Shown here in pieces: positions 39,745-51,649 of a stretch of 64,000 nt of DNA. Below the pieces are notes generated by a model that was not told the DNA's origin, searched no databases, and saw only the letters and a list, made by a program, of their open reading frames with translations. Made by a program: the position numbers and the translations under genes. This stretch comes from Rhodococcus sp. 06-462-5. Its GTDB lineage: Bacteria; Actinomycetota; Actinomycetes; Mycobacteriales; Mycobacteriaceae. Where the stretch lies: contig NZ_NOYD01000046.1 in NCBI RefSeq assembly GCF_002258315.1, positions 73,638-137,637 on the forward strand, given 5' to 3'. How positions within the stretch are numbered: the stretch's first letter is position 1; each line of letters opens with the position of its first letter.

Positions 39745-41514
39745 CTATGGGACGAGCGTCCGCACATCCCACACCCACACGCCACCGGTGTATCGAGGCT
39801 CGACACCGACGAGGTCGGTCACGGTGGTGCGTAGGGCGATGGTGTTCTTGCTCGGCGGCAGCACCACGACGTCGGCCTCCCAGAACGCCATGTCCTGCGC
39901 TGCCTGACTGCGCTGATCGTCGGTGATCTCGGGAACGGTGCCCGAGTCGTAGACCGAGCCGAGCAGCAGTGCGGTGGGCCGGTCGACGGCTCCGTACTTG
40001 GCGACCTTGTCTTCTTTGTCGCTCGGTCCGACGAAGTATCCGGCGGCGAGCTTGAAGCCCATGTCGGCGTCCATCTGCCAGCGCAGCGGGCGCGCGTCCT
40101 CGGGCCGCGGGAGGGGAACGGTGACGACGGAACCGTCGTCGACGTAGTTCTCCCACTCACCGTCGGCGAAGAACTCCGGGGTCGGAGACTTGTCGACGGT
40201 GACCAGCGGCGTCGGGATCAGGGGCACGAGCGCGAGGGCGAGTCCGGCGATCCAGAACGCAGGCAACGGGCGAAGTCCGTTGCGAACCGTGCGATCGGTG
40301 GCCAGGACGAGCAGCAGGGCGAGAGCAGGTACCGCACCCAACGCGAACCGGGTCTCGAGCACGGATTCGACGAGGGGGTATTCGGCGAGCTTCGTCCACG
40401 GCAGCGTGATGCCGGTGTCGTCCTTGCCGATCACCAGAGTCGCGCCGAGCGAGAGCACGCTCATGACGATCGCGGTGGCAGCGGCGGCACGGGCGCACGC
40501 GACTCGCCACATCCACACCGCGGCAACCAGGCACAGCACCAGTAGCGGCCAGCCGAAGTAAGCGTTCTCCTCGGTGGCGTTGATGCGGACGTTCTGCCCC
40601 GGCGTCGCCTCGCCGCCGAGGGATTGCGTCGGGAATTGGAACAGCGCTTTGGCGTCGTTGCCCATCGGCCCGTGTTCGAGGAACGAGTACGACTGCGGGC
40701 CGAAGAACTGCCACCACAGCGGAAACGCCACGAGCGTCAACGCGATGCCGGCCGATACGGCGAGTCGGGGCACGGCATTGCGGACGGCGGGCCACAGCGA
40801 ACGCGGCCGCGACATGTAGTAGACGACGGCGAAGATGCCGAACGACATCGCGAAAATCAGCAGCGGCTCTTCGCCGAGCAGGATCTGCAGCGCGACGATC
40901 AGGCCGAGTCCGACGGTGTTCTTGGTGGTTCCGCCGCCGCGTGCGATGCGGGTGACCAGCATGGCGATGACGGGAAGCAGAAACAGCACCACGAAGTTGG
41001 GGTGGCCGTTGGCGTGCGATATCGCGCCGGGCGCGAAGCCGCACAGCGCACCGCCCATGGCCGCGGCACCCTTGGATGAGTTGAGCTGGCGGGAGAACAG
41101 CCAGAACCACGCGAACGATGTGCCGGCGAGGCCGATGGTGAGGGCAATTGCCCAGGTCACGGTCGGGCCGAAGAGCAACGTGATCGGGGCCAGCGGGATC
41201 GAGATGCCGAACATTGCCGTGTTCGCCATCAGATTGACCCCGAGCGGGTAATTCTGCAGGTCACTCGCCAGCGGGTTGCTCAGCGAAGCAACCGAATGCG
41301 CGGCAACGGAGAAGAACCACTCCCACATCGTCTGGTCCTGGCCGCTGTTGTAGAGGTAGCCGCCACCCAGATTGCGCCATTGACCCTGCAGAACGTAGAC
41401 CGCAGCGATAAGAAATCCGACCGCCGCAACGACGTCACCACGTCCGACGCCGGAGTGTCGAGCCGGTGCCGTAGTCGGCTGCCGCTCGAGAACTCTCTGG
41501 TCGTGGGTGGTCAT
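39745..41514 (-). CDS. Unassigned polytopic membrane protein of the arabinan locus (GT-C-like)
   Basis: A 589-residue integral membrane protein. About ten or more hydrophobic helices (residues about 25-440) are followed by a roughly 140-residue extracytoplasmic C-terminal domain. The first loop carries S-G-Q-D-Q-T-M-W-E-W-F, a position where GT-C enzymes keep a catalytic acid. The layout (acidic first loop, many helices, soluble tail) resembles GT-C and YfhO-like glycan enzymes, but I do not recognise a named family. It sits 60 nt after aftA and 10 nt before the embC-type gene, on the same strand, so a role in arabinan or lipoglycan assembly is a contextual inference. C. glutamicum, as I recall it, has aftA and emb adjacent without this gene. 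Confidence 0.8.
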   Translation of the reverse strand: MTTHDQRVLERQPTTAPARHSGVGRGDVVAAVGFLIAAVYVLQGQWRNLGGGYLYNSGQDQTMWEWFFSVAAHSVASLSNPLASDLQNYPLGVNLMANTAMFGISIPLAPITLLFGPTVTWAIALTIGLAGTSFAWFWLFSRQLNSSKGAAAMGGALCGFAPGAISHANGHPNFVVLFLLPVIAMLVTRIARGGGTTKNTVGLGLIVALQILLGEEPLLIFAMSFGIFAVVYYMSRPRSLWPAVRNAVPRLAVSAGIALTLVAFPLWWQFFGPQSYSFLEHGPMGNDAKALFQFPTQSLGGEATPGQNVRINATEENAYFGWPLLVLCLVAAVWMWRVACARAAAATAIVMSVLSLGATLVIGKDDTGITLPWTKLAEYPLVESVLETRFALGAVPALALLLVLATDRTVRNGLRPLPAFWIAGLALALVPLIPTPLVTVDKSPTPEFFADGEWENYVDDGSVVTVPLPRPEDARPLRWQMDADMGFKLAAGYFVGPSDKEDKVAKYGAVDRPTALLLGSVYDSGTVPEITDDQRSQAAQDMAFWEADVVVLPPSKNTIALRTTVTDLVGVEPRYTGGVWVWDVRTLVP

Positions 41515-41574
41515 CGCGTCGAGGTTACAGAAAGATCACGGTGGGCGGAAACTCGAACGACCTGGGTCACACAG

Positions 41575-43464
41575 CTACGACGTGCGCACTACCAGCGCGA
41601 AGGGTCCGATGTCGGTGACGGTGAAGCGTGGATCCTCGAACAACGACTCCGGGAAGGTGACGGTGTAGCGGCGCACATTCGGGTCGTTCGGGTAGACGTC
41701 CTCGGCCAGGCGCAGGGTGTAGCCGTCGGCTCCGCGGCGGAACAGGAACGCGTCCGGTGCACGCCACTGGCTGGTGTTCAGCGCGTCGACCAACTGATCG
41801 GGAGTCTCGAGTTCGGTCCACTGCTCGATGGCCTCGGCTCGTTGATCGAACTGTGCCAGCGGGTTGGCGTAGTGCGAGGTCAATCCCTGAAATCCGAAGT
41901 ACGGGTAGTAGCTGAGGAACGAGGTGTCCGCGGTCAGTACGACGGTCTCGTCGCGCGGACGCTGCGTCTGCTCGGTCAAGGCGGCGTCGACTTCGCGGTA
42001 GTACGAGACCGCGCTCGGCGGACGCATGTCGGCGCGGTTGCCGTCACCGTCGGTGTCGGAGTACGCGACGGTGATCTCGGTCTGCAGTACCTGGGGGATG
42101 TTCTGCGCGTAGGTCATGGCACCGATGGCCGCCACGACGACGGCCGCGATGCGGAACTTGGGTGGCTCGTTGATGGCCTGGTAGATCGCGTGACTGCCTT
42201 CGAGGAAGCCGAAAACGCCTGCGCTGCCGAGCAATACGATCAGCACCGCTTCGAGGCGGAACGAGAGCAGGGTGGTGCCCGCGGCAGTGGCGGCCATGGA
42301 GAGCAGCGTCCACAGATAGATGGAGACGACGCCGACGCCGAGTGCCTGCGCCCGGCGTGAGGACGAGAACCGCACCGCGACCCACACCGTGCCGATGAGG
42401 CACAGCACGCCCATCAGGGAGAACTCGAACATCGGGAAGGGAAGCGTCGCACCGGCTTCGGGCAGGTAATGCAACGCTGTGCCGGATGTGGACGGTGCGC
42501 CGCGCAGGAAGTCGATCAGATACGGCAGCCACACGGTTGCGGCGATGAGGCCCGAGATCGCGGCGATCGAGGCGACCTTGATCGCGATGGGAACCAGCAC
42601 GTTCCAGGACTTTCGCTCGCGATAGGCGAGGACGGCTGCGAACAGCGCCATGAGTACGACGGTGAAAGCAGCCAAACCGAGATACAGGGTGTAGAACGTT
42701 GCGGCCAGACCGAGGAAGAGTCCGGTGCCGATCACCGCTCCCCACCCGCCTGATGCACTTCGGTGCAGCGCACCCCACGCGAGGACGAGTGCCGGAGCGA
42801 AGAGCATCACGATCACGGCGCTGTACGCCTCGGGGGAGGCATGGGCGACGACGAGTGCGGTGGTGACGGCGCTGACGGCGACGGCCCAGTCGGCACGGAT
42901 CAGCGCCTTCCACAGCACGAACGACACGACGGCGGTGACGGCGAGCAGCCCGATTGCGTAGGGCTTGAACACTTCCCAGCCGTCCATGCCCAGGATGTTG
43001 CCGACTCGTCCGCCGAGCCAGAACCAGCCTGCGGGGTAGAACGGCGGGATGTCGGCATAGGTCATGTCGCGCAACGACGCCGAATCCGTCAGTCGCGTCA
43101 GGTATTCGGTACGAAACTCCTGGTCGACGGAGATGCCGAACAGATACAGCTTGGTTGCAGCCAGCGGCATCCCGAGGGTGACGGTGACGAATCCGCTCAG
43201 CCCGATCCATGCCGCGAGCCGAGCGACCCACGGCCACTTGTGAATCCGGTACAGGTAGATCGATGCGGCGAACAGCGCTGCCGCAACCACCTGGCCGAGC
43301 GTCGTGATGGCGCGGGTGACGTTGGACGAGTTGAACGCAGGCCACTGAACCAGTGAGAAGGCGTACAACCCGACCGTCGCCACCACGACTGCGACGAGCA
43401 CACCGGCAGCGATCTCGCCGACGGCAGAGGCGGTTCTGCGAGCCGGTGCAACCCCGATTGTCAT
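41575..43464 (-). CDS. aftA: Galactan 5-O-arabinofuranosyltransferase AftA
   Basis: A 629-residue GT-C membrane enzyme that attaches the first arabinofuranose to galactan. It has the family blocks VTLGMPLAATKLYLFGISVDQEFRTEYLTR (start shown in part), S-L-R-D-M-T-Y-A-D-I-P-P-F-Y-P-A-G-W-F-W and L-S-M-A-A-T. The soluble C-terminal domain contains VVLTADTSFLSYYPYFGFQG and ends TVTDIGPFALVVRTS. These track Rv3792 closely. The Asp and Glu of VDQEFRTEY are the likely GT-C catalytic residues. ATG 43464 lies 5 nt after the dprE2 stop; the longer frame to 43536 would overlap dprE2. Confidence 0.95.
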   Translation of the reverse strand: MTIGVAPARRTASAVGEIAAGVLVAVVVATVGLYAFSLVQWPAFNSSNVTRAITTLGQVVAAALFAASIYLYRIHKWPWVARLAAWIGLSGFVTVTLGMPLAATKLYLFGISVDQEFRTEYLTRLTDSASLRDMTYADIPPFYPAGWFWLGGRVGNILGMDGWEVFKPYAIGLLAVTAVVSFVLWKALIRADWAVAVSAVTTALVVAHASPEAYSAVIVMLFAPALVLAWGALHRSASGGWGAVIGTGLFLGLAATFYTLYLGLAAFTVVLMALFAAVLAYRERKSWNVLVPIAIKVASIAAISGLIAATVWLPYLIDFLRGAPSTSGTALHYLPEAGATLPFPMFEFSLMGVLCLIGTVWVAVRFSSSRRAQALGVGVVSIYLWTLLSMAATAAGTTLLSFRLEAVLIVLLGSAGVFGFLEGSHAIYQAINEPPKFRIAAVVVAAIGAMTYAQNIPQVLQTEITVAYSDTDGDGNRADMRPPSAVSYYREVDAALTEQTQRPRDETVVLTADTSFLSYYPYFGFQGLTSHYANPLAQFDQRAEAIEQWTELETPDQLVDALNTSQWRAPDAFLFRRGADGYTLRLAEDVYPNDPNVRRYTVTFPESLFEDPRFTVTDIGPFALVVRTS

Positions 43465-43469
43465 CGAAA

Positions 43470-44234
43470 TCAGATGGGCAGCTTGCGGAAGATCGGCCGC
43501 GGTACGTGCCGCAGCACCATCATCACCAGACGCCACGGAGCGGGAGTCCAGATGAGCGGGGTGCCCTTGCGCGACGCGTTCACCGCGAGCTTGGCGATGA
43601 CCTCCTTGTCGACGGTCATCGGGGCTTCCTTGACGTGCGCGCTGAACTTGGTGCGCACCATGCCCGGGCGAACGACGGTAACCCGAGGTCCGAACTCGCG
43701 CAACGCTTCTCCGAGCCCGAGGTAGAACCCGTCGAGGCCGGCCTTGGTGGAGCCGTAGACGAAGTTGGAGCGACGTACCCGCTCGCCTGCCACCGAGGAC
43801 ATGACGATGATGCGGCCGTAGGCCTGCGCCTTCATCTTCTCGCCCAGCAGCACGCCGACCGAGACGGAGGCGGTGTAGTTGATGTTCGCGGCGAGGACGG
43901 CCTTGCGCTGGTCCTGCCAGAGCTGCTCGGCATCGAAGTCGACGGCGAAGGCCACGATGGCGACGTCGACGTCACCCTTGGCCCATGCCGCGTCGATCAC
44001 CTTGGGATGCGAGGCGGTGTCGAGTGCATCGAAGTCGATGACGTCGACGGACTTCGCGCCCTTGGCGTTCAATTGTGCGACGGCGCTCTCGCGAAGCGGA
44101 TCGTTCGGCAGCGCAGCGAGGATGACACGTGCCGGTGACTTCGACAGGTACTCCTCGGTGATCGCGAGACCGATCTCGCTGGTGCCACCCAGAACCAGAA
44201 TCGTCTGGGGGTTACCGACGGCATCTATCGTCAC
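43470..44234 (-). CDS. dprE2: Decaprenylphosphoryl-2-keto-beta-D-erythro-pentose reductase DprE2
   Basis: A 254-residue short-chain dehydrogenase, the same length as the M. tuberculosis enzyme. It reduces the 2-keto intermediate made by DprE1, completing epimerisation of decaprenyl-phosphoryl-ribose to the arabinose donor. The Rossmann loop is V-L-G-G-T-S-E-I-G. The catalytic dyad lies in FVYGSTKAG (Tyr-x-x-x-Lys) with an upstream V-M-S-S-V-A-G serine. The C-terminus has a hydrophobic tail. GTG 44234 overlaps the dprE1 stop by 4 nt, so the two subunits are translationally coupled; the longer open frame upstream is ignored for this reason. Confidence 0.96.
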   Translation of the reverse strand: MTIDAVGNPQTILVLGGTSEIGLAITEEYLSKSPARVILAALPNDPLRESAVAQLNAKGAKSVDVIDFDALDTASHPKVIDAAWAKGDVDVAIVAFAVDFDAEQLWQDQRKAVLAANINYTASVSVGVLLGEKMKAQAYGRIIVMSSVAGERVRRSNFVYGSTKAGLDGFYLGLGEALREFGPRVTVVRPGMVRTKFSAHVKEAPMTVDKEVIAKLAVNASRKGTPLIWTPAPWRLVMMVLRHVPRPIFRKLPI

Positions 44235-45682
44235 AGCAGTTCCAACCTTCTTGCCATATCGGAGGCGAAAACGCCTGTGGGGTCGACGGATCGGCGAACC
44301 TTGATCCATTCGTCGATTCGCGGGTACATCGAGTGGAACGTCTCGGCGGTGGTCCGCGAGTCCTTCGCGGTGTAGAGACGACCACCGAATTCGAGAACGC
44401 GCTTGTCGAGCTCGCGCACGAATTCGTTGAGACCCGGCTTGATGGGGAAGTCGACGCAGATGTTCCAACCGGGAATCGGAAAGCTCAGTGGCGCTTTGTT
44501 GCCCGGCCCGAACAGCTTGAACACGTTGAGGAACGAGTAGTGACCCGACCGCTGGATGTCGACGATGATCTTCTTGAACTCGTCGACGGCCTCCGGCGGC
44601 ACCACGAACTGGTACTGGAGGAAGCCCTTGGAGCCGTAGGCGCGGTTCCATTCACCGAACATGTCCAGCGGGTGATAGAACGCCGTCAGGGACTGAACCT
44701 TGTTCCGGTAGTTGCCGGCCTTGCGGTACCAGACCTCGCCGACGGCGGAGAACGTGTACTTGTTCGCCAGACCGTTCGGGAAGATGTCCGGGAACGTCAC
44801 GAGCGGCTTCGCGTTGAACCGCAGCGGATCCTTCTGCAACTTCTCCGGCAGCTGGTCGAGCCGGGCCAACGATCCACGGGAGAGGGCTGCGCGGCCGAGC
44901 TTGGGCGGCGGCGCAACCGCGTCGAACCATGCGCTCGAGTAGTCGTAGTTGTTCTCGCTGCCATCGCTGTGCAGCGCGATGGTTTCGTCGAGGGTGCTGG
45001 TGACGTCGCCGTCGGCGATGAAGTAGGCCGTTTCCGTCGGCGTCATCTCGATGGTCGCGCGCAGGATGATGCCGGTGAGGCCGTTGCCCCCGACCGTCGC
45101 CCAGAAGAGTTTGGCGTTCTTGCCCGACGGCGTCAGGTGGCGGATCTGTCCGTCTGCGGTCAGCAGTTCCATCGAGCGGACGTGGTTGCCGAAGCTACCC
45201 GCGCTGTGATGGTTCTTGCCGTGGATGTCCGTGCCGATCGCCCCACCGATGGTGACCTGGCGCGTACCCGGCAGCACCGGTACCCACAGACCGAACGGCA
45301 GCGCGGCGCGCATCAGCTGATCGAGGTTGACGCCACCGTCGACATCGACGATGCGAGTGGACGCGTCGATGCTGTGAATGCCGTTCAGCGCATTCATGTC
45401 GATGACCAGGCCGCCGGAGTTCTGCGCGTTGTCACCGTAGGAGCGGCCGAGGCCGCGGGCGATGACGCCGCGTCGGAGATAGGCCGGCTTGGAGTCGTTC
45501 TGCTCGGCGACCTGCTTGACCGCGTTCGCGATGAGCTCGGGGTCGGAGGTCGAGAGCACCTCTCCAGTGGAGGGCGCAGTGCGGCCCCAACCGGTGAGTG
45601 TGCGGGTCTGCGTGGGTAGCGGCGCAGTGTTCCCGGCCTGTGGTTCCAGGGGGAAGAGTGCGTCGTCGGCTGTCGTGGACAT
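44231..45682 (-). CDS. dprE1: Decaprenylphosphoryl-beta-D-ribose 2'-oxidase DprE1
   Basis: A 483-residue FAD-dependent oxidase of the VAO/PCMH family. It oxidises C2 of decaprenyl-phosphoryl-ribose. The FAD-binding region has [11 protein letters not shown] and [22 protein letters not shown]. The active-site segment P-I-P-G-W-N-I-C409-V-D-F-P-I-K keeps the cysteine that covalently binds benzothiazinones in mycobacteria (C387 there). It has about 20 extra N-terminal residues relative to Rv3790. It starts the minus-strand arabinan operon and is divergent from a GtrA gene across only 47 nt, which must contain both promoters. Confidence 0.97.
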   Translation of the reverse strand: MSTTADDALFPLEPQAGNTAPLPTQTRTLTGWGRTAPSTGEVLSTSDPELIANAVKQVAEQNDSKPAYLRRGVIARGLGRSYGDNAQNSGGLVIDMNALNGIHSIDASTRIVDVDGGVNLDQLMRAALPFGLWVPVLPGTRQVTIGGAIGTDIHGKNHHSAGSFGNHVRSMELLTADGQIRHLTPSGKNAKLFWATVGGNGLTGIILRATIEMTPTETAYFIADGDVTSTLDETIALHSDGSENNYDYSSAWFDAVAPPPKLGRAALSRGSLARLDQLPEKLQKDPLRFNAKPLVTFPDIFPNGLANKYTFSAVGEVWYRKAGNYRNKVQSLTAFYHPLDMFGEWNRAYGSKGFLQYQFVVPPEAVDEFKKIIVDIQRSGHYSFLNVFKLFGPGNKAPLSFPIPGWNICVDFPIKPGLNEFVRELDKRVLEFGGRLYTAKDSRTTAETFHSMYPRIDEWIKVRRSVDPTGVFASDMARRLELL

Positions 45683-45729
45683 CGCTCAAGAGGGTACCCG
45701 CACTGCAGCAGCGGCTAGTGTCAGTCCTC

Positions 45730-46248
45730 GTGTCCACCCCCGACCGCTCCGCAGAAGAAGGCTCGACGGACGACGACTGGTCGCCCGAGGACGAAGAGTT
45801 GCAGCATCACGTCCCGCTACCCGTCGAGCTGCCGCTGACCGAGAACATCGCCGACGCAGCCCTCGATCTCAAGACGCAGGTGCTGCGTTTCCTGGCGACG
45901 GGTGTGCTGTCGGCGATCGTCGACCAGGGCGTCAACCTGATCCTGCATTTCGTGTTCGGCGTCGGTGTGACCCTGGCCAAGGCCATCGGCTTCGTTCTCG
46001 GAACGACGACGGCCTACCTGATCAACCGGCGCTGGACGTTCAACGCAGCTCCGTCACGGGCCAGGTTCTTCGCCGTAGTCGCGCTGTACGGCGTCACCTT
46101 CGCCGTCCAGGTGGGCATCTACACCTGGCTCTACCAGGCTCTTCCCGACGGCTTCTGGTACGCCAACGTGGCCTTCGTCATCGCGCAGGGCACGGCGACG
46201 GTCATCAACTTCCTCGTTCAGCGATTCGTGATCTTCAAGATTCGCTGA
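45730..46248 (+). CDS. GtrA family membrane protein (Rv3789-like)
   Basis: A 172-residue protein. A soluble acidic N-terminus (about 60 residues) is followed by four hydrophobic helices of the GtrA fold, with FLATGVLSAIVDQGVNL and TTAYLINRRWTF, and the C-terminal V-Q-R-F-V-I-F-K. Rv3789, next to dprE1 in M. tuberculosis, was proposed to flip decaprenyl-phosphoryl-arabinose or to anchor other arabinan proteins; the role is not settled. Here the gene is divergent from dprE1 rather than co-directional. GTG 45730 is preferred because an earlier start would run into the dprE1 leader; GTG 45718 is an alternative. Confidence 0.87.
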   Translation: MSTPDRSAEEGSTDDDWSPEDEELQHHVPLPVELPLTENIADAALDLKTQVLRFLATGVLSAIVDQGVNLILHFVFGVGVTLAKAIGFVLGTTTAYLINRRWTFNAAPSRARFFAVVALYGVTFAVQVGIYTWLYQALPDGFWYANVAFVIAQGTATVINFLVQRFVIFKIR

Positions 46249-46254
46249 GTTCCC

Positions 46255-46310
46255 GGGCTCGCCCCCGGCGGTTCGCAGACGCGGGTTCGCCCCCGGGGGT
46301 TCGCGAACGC
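46255..46310. repeat. Tandem 28-bp GC-rich direct repeat
   Basis: Two adjacent 28-bp units, 46255-46282 and 46283-46310, agree at 24 of 28 positions by hand count. Each has the form GGG(C/T)TCGCCCCCGG. A further 19-bp near-repeat (GAACGCGCGCGC followed by TTTGCC or CTTGCC) occurs at 46305-46323 and 46375-46393. They fill the 175-nt gap between the convergent GtrA and rmlC genes. Confidence 0.75.
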
Positions 46311-46339
46311 GCGCGCACTTGCCAGACGCGTGCATTCTC

Positions 46340-46369
46340 GCGCGCGGTCACGGACGATTCTCCGCGCGC
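46340..46369. terminator. GC-rich hairpin between convergent GtrA and rmlC genes
   Basis: GCGCGCGG (46340-46347) and CCGCGCGC (46362-46369) form an 8-bp stem with a 14-nt loop. Its position between convergent genes fits a bidirectional terminator; there is no T tract. Confidence 0.45.
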
Positions 46370-46423
46370 CTGACGAACGCGCGCGCGTTTGCCCGATCTG
46401 GCGTCGCCGCCTCGTCCCGCCGC

Positions 46424-47004
46424 TCACGACAAGCCCGGCAGGTCTCCGCGTTCGAGGGCTTGGGCGAGGGTGGGGGCGGCTGTGTCCTTGTCGGAGAGTT
46501 CGTAGGTCAACGGCGATCCGTCGCGGGCGGTGGTGGGCCAGTCGATGCCCAGGGCCGGGTCGAGGGGGTTGATGTCGCGGTCCAGCGCCGGGGTGTACTC
46601 CAGTGAGCACAGGTACATGACGGTCGAGTTGTCCTCCAACGACAAGATCGCGTGCCCGAGGCCTTCGGAGAGGAACACCGCTTTGCGGTCGATGTCGTCG
46701 ATCAGCACCGAATCCCACTGCCCGAAGGTCGGTGACCCGACGCGGAGGTCGACGATCACGTCGAGGAAGGCTCCGCGGGCGCAGGTGACGTATTTGGCTT
46801 GCCCGGGCGGGTTGGTGGTGAAGTGGATCCCGCGCAGCACGCCTGCGGCGGAGACCGAGCAGTTCGCCTGCAGCAGGTCCAACGACCGCCCGGTGGATTC
46901 CTCGAAGAGGCTGGCTTTGAACCATTCGAAGAACACACCGCGATCGTCACCGAACTGGCGTGGGGTGTACTCGTAGGCACCGGCAATGCTCAACTCACGA
47001 AAGG

Positions 47005-47008
<4 letters not shown>
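46424..47008 (-). CDS. rmlC: dTDP-4-dehydrorhamnose 3,5-epimerase RmlC
   Basis: A 194-residue cupin enzyme that epimerises C3 and C5 of dTDP-4-keto-6-deoxyglucose toward dTDP-L-rhamnose, the linker sugar of arabinogalactan. It has [22 protein letters not shown], the catalytic-base block LRGIH62[12 protein letters not shown] and [26 protein letters not shown] closes the active site. ATG 47008 overlaps the rmlA stop by 4 nt (ATGA); the frame upstream of it is not used. It is the last gene of a minus-strand run beginning at 50278. Confidence 0.96.
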
Positions 47009-47877
<869 letters not shown>

Positions 47878-47928
47878 GACCGCGAAGTCTTCCAGACCCT
47901 CCGATCACCCGCTCGATTGTGTCGTCAC

Positions 47929-48300
47929 TCACTCCCAGGGGATTCGATACGGATGGGAGCCGATGTCGGATTCGGCGATCGGCGTCGGCCAGTGTTCCGG
48001 CCACTCGACTCGCGGGTCGGCTTTGAGTTCCTCGACTTCCGGTGGCACCGGGTCCGCGTCCACCTCGATGCGTTCCCAGCTGCATTCACCCGACGCGACC
48101 CGGCCTGCATAGTGGATCAGGTCGGCCGACGCCCGCGGTGACGACGCCAGGCGAGCCAGCAATTCTGCGGTGACTCGGTGGGTCGCTGTTGTCTTCAGAT
48201 CGGTGTCGAGGGCCCGCGCACGCGCGGCTTCGAGCTCACCGCAGGATGCCATCAGACGGTCGTACGCGTCGCGGACGTGCGGAGGCAGAAACTCGATCAT
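47929..48300 (-). CDS. Hypothetical 123-aa protein of the type VII-like operon
   Basis: A 123-residue acidic cytoplasmic-looking protein with no signal or membrane segment. It begins MIEFLPPHVRDAYDRLM, has a helical first half with SCGELEAARARALDTDLK, and ends with a Trp/Pro-rich tail including VEWPEHWPTPIAESDIG. I do not recognise the family. The Met at 48300 gives a 4-nt ATGA overlap with the WXG gene upstream, which makes it preferable to the Met four codons earlier. Tight coupling to a predicted secreted protein suggests a partner, chaperone or immunity role, but nothing in the sequence proves it. rmlA starts 51 nt downstream. Confidence 0.7.
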   Translation of the reverse strand: MIEFLPPHVRDAYDRLMASCGELEAARARALDTDLKTTATHRVTAELLARLASSPRASADLIHYAGRVASGECSWERIEVDADPVPPEVEELKADPRVEWPEHWPTPIAESDIGSHPYRIPWE

Positions 48301-49501
48301 GCATCCCGCCATGGTTCGTCGCCGGTGCCGACGGAGAAGTCCTCGTCCGGAGTCTCGAGTACCGGTCGGATATCCGCCGTTTTGCCTGCTTCGACTGCCT
48401 GCTTGCCGTAGTCGAGGAAGTCGTTAAGGGGGCGCAACGTGTCGTCGATCTTCTTGCCCACCTGGCCTTCGGGATCGCCGATCGCGTCGAGGAACGCGCC
48501 GAAGTCGTCGACCACCTGCTCGATCTGCGCGATGAGTTCCTTGGTCAGATCCATTGCGGTCCAGCATATTTCGATGATGCTCTCGACCTGCCAGGCTGTG
48601 CCCACCACCGGTACCTTCTTGATCACGACCTTCAATGCACCGCGGGCGTTGTCGACCTCGACCTCCGATTCCAGAAGCTCGACGATCTTGCGGACCACTG
48701 CCGATGCGGCCTCGCGAAGCTGGTCGGATATCACCGCACATACCGCGGATATGGTTCGTCCGGCGGGCCCTTCCCATCGCATTGCGGCCAGTTGTCGGTC
48801 GGCATAGTCGGCGAATGCCTGTGCGGCAGCGCCGTTCCAGTAGTTGTCGACGCGGCGCACTCCTGCCGAGAAGGACTCTGCGGCAGCTTCCATGGCGTCG
48901 CCTGCAATCTGGTACGCCTGGCCGATTCTCCTGATTTCGTTCCAGTTGCCGGTGATCGGAATGGTCGCCTCGTTCAGGGGGCTCCACCCGGAGAGCTCGA
49001 AGATCGTTCGATCGATCTCTCCGAGCCAGCCGGCCGCTTCGTTGACTACCTCGCGGAGATCGTCGACGGCGGGATTCGTTGGTGGGTAGTCGATCCCGTG
49101 TGGCCGGCCGTAGTCGGCTGCCCCGTCGAATTCATCCACGTGCCCAACGGCGGCACGATCCGAACTGCCACGATCGAAGCCCGGAATCAGGGGTCCGCTT
49201 GTGTGAGCGTTGAGCAGGTCGTAGTTTCGCTGATCCTGATCGGCATACAGCCACGCCGCCTTGTTGAGTTCGGCACCTATTTCCCCGCAATTTGCAGACA
49301 GGTGAACCTGCCGAGAGCGTGTCATCTCCTGGAAGCGAGCGAGATACGGCTGGAGTCGCTGCAGGATCTGCCCAACCACGTTCTCGCTGAGACCAGCATT
49401 GTCGAGCAGATAGCGACGGCTGGCCAGTGTTTCGACGCTGATGCGATCGAGAAGATTGCCGAGACCGGCTATTTCCGAGGAATTAGCATAAAGAGGTTCG
49501 G

Positions 49502-49505
<4 letters not shown>
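48297..49505 (-). CDS. Type VII secretion substrate-like protein (EspC/DUF2580-like + WXG100-like)
   Basis: A 402-residue protein without a Sec signal. Residues 1-100 are helical with S-S-E-I-A-G-L-G-N-L-L-D-R and end in ELNKAAWLYADQDQRN. The latter contains a Y87-x-x-x-D91 motif, as in type VII export signals and EspC/DUF2580 proteins. Residues about 145-245 form a second helical hairpin with the W223-N-G225 turn (NYWNGAAAQAFADY), typical of WXG100 domains. The C-terminal 150 residues are helical with V-P-V-V-G-T-A-W and match no toxin I know. ATG 49505 overlaps the upstream stop by 4 nt; downstream overlap is also 4 nt. Probably exported by an ESX system encoded elsewhere. Confidence 0.68.
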
Positions 49506-51376
<1,871 letters not shown>

Positions 51377-51404
51377 CCGATATGTGAGGCGCGCTCACGC
51401 GGGT

Positions 51405-51565
51405 TCGACACGGTGATGCATACTGCGAGGCGAACACAAGCAAGCCAGTCGCAATGGGGGAAGCCGGTCGAAATCCGGCGCTGACCCGCAACGGTGGGCC
51501 ACCGACGAAGGTGGCGAGCCCGATTACCCAGCGGCTGGTGTGCGACACACCTATTCGTCGTGGTC
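51405..51565 (+). promoter_or_regulatory. Cobalamin (adenosylcobalamin-type) riboswitch
   Basis: The conserved B12-riboswitch core is visible. GCCGGT-CGAA-ATCCGGC (51463-51479) is followed by GCTGACCCGCAACGGT (51480-51495) and a GCCACC/GGTGGC hairpin at 51498-51515. G-rich AATGGGGGAA precedes the core. It lies 85 nt or more before the start of a BtuF-like gene. The outer boundaries are approximate. It should repress the downstream importer operon when cobalamin is plentiful, by hiding the ribosome site or terminating transcription. Confidence 0.88.
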
Positions 51566-51649
51566 TACGAATCGGCAGTCCTGCGCGTGGCCGCTTCGTG
51601 CTGCGCACCCGACTCTCATTTCGTGGCTCTGAGCTCCAGCGAGGTTCTC

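Noticed and set aside
37164-39926. 920-residue open frame on the plus strand opposite the embC-type gene
   Set aside because: High-GC antisense shadow. The protein is Arg/Gly/Asp-rich low complexity, while the minus strand encodes a full Emb protein.
51494-51649. 52-residue extension of the BtuF-like protein
   Set aside because: It would translate the riboswitch; the lipoprotein signal begins at ATG 51650 with its own ribosome site.
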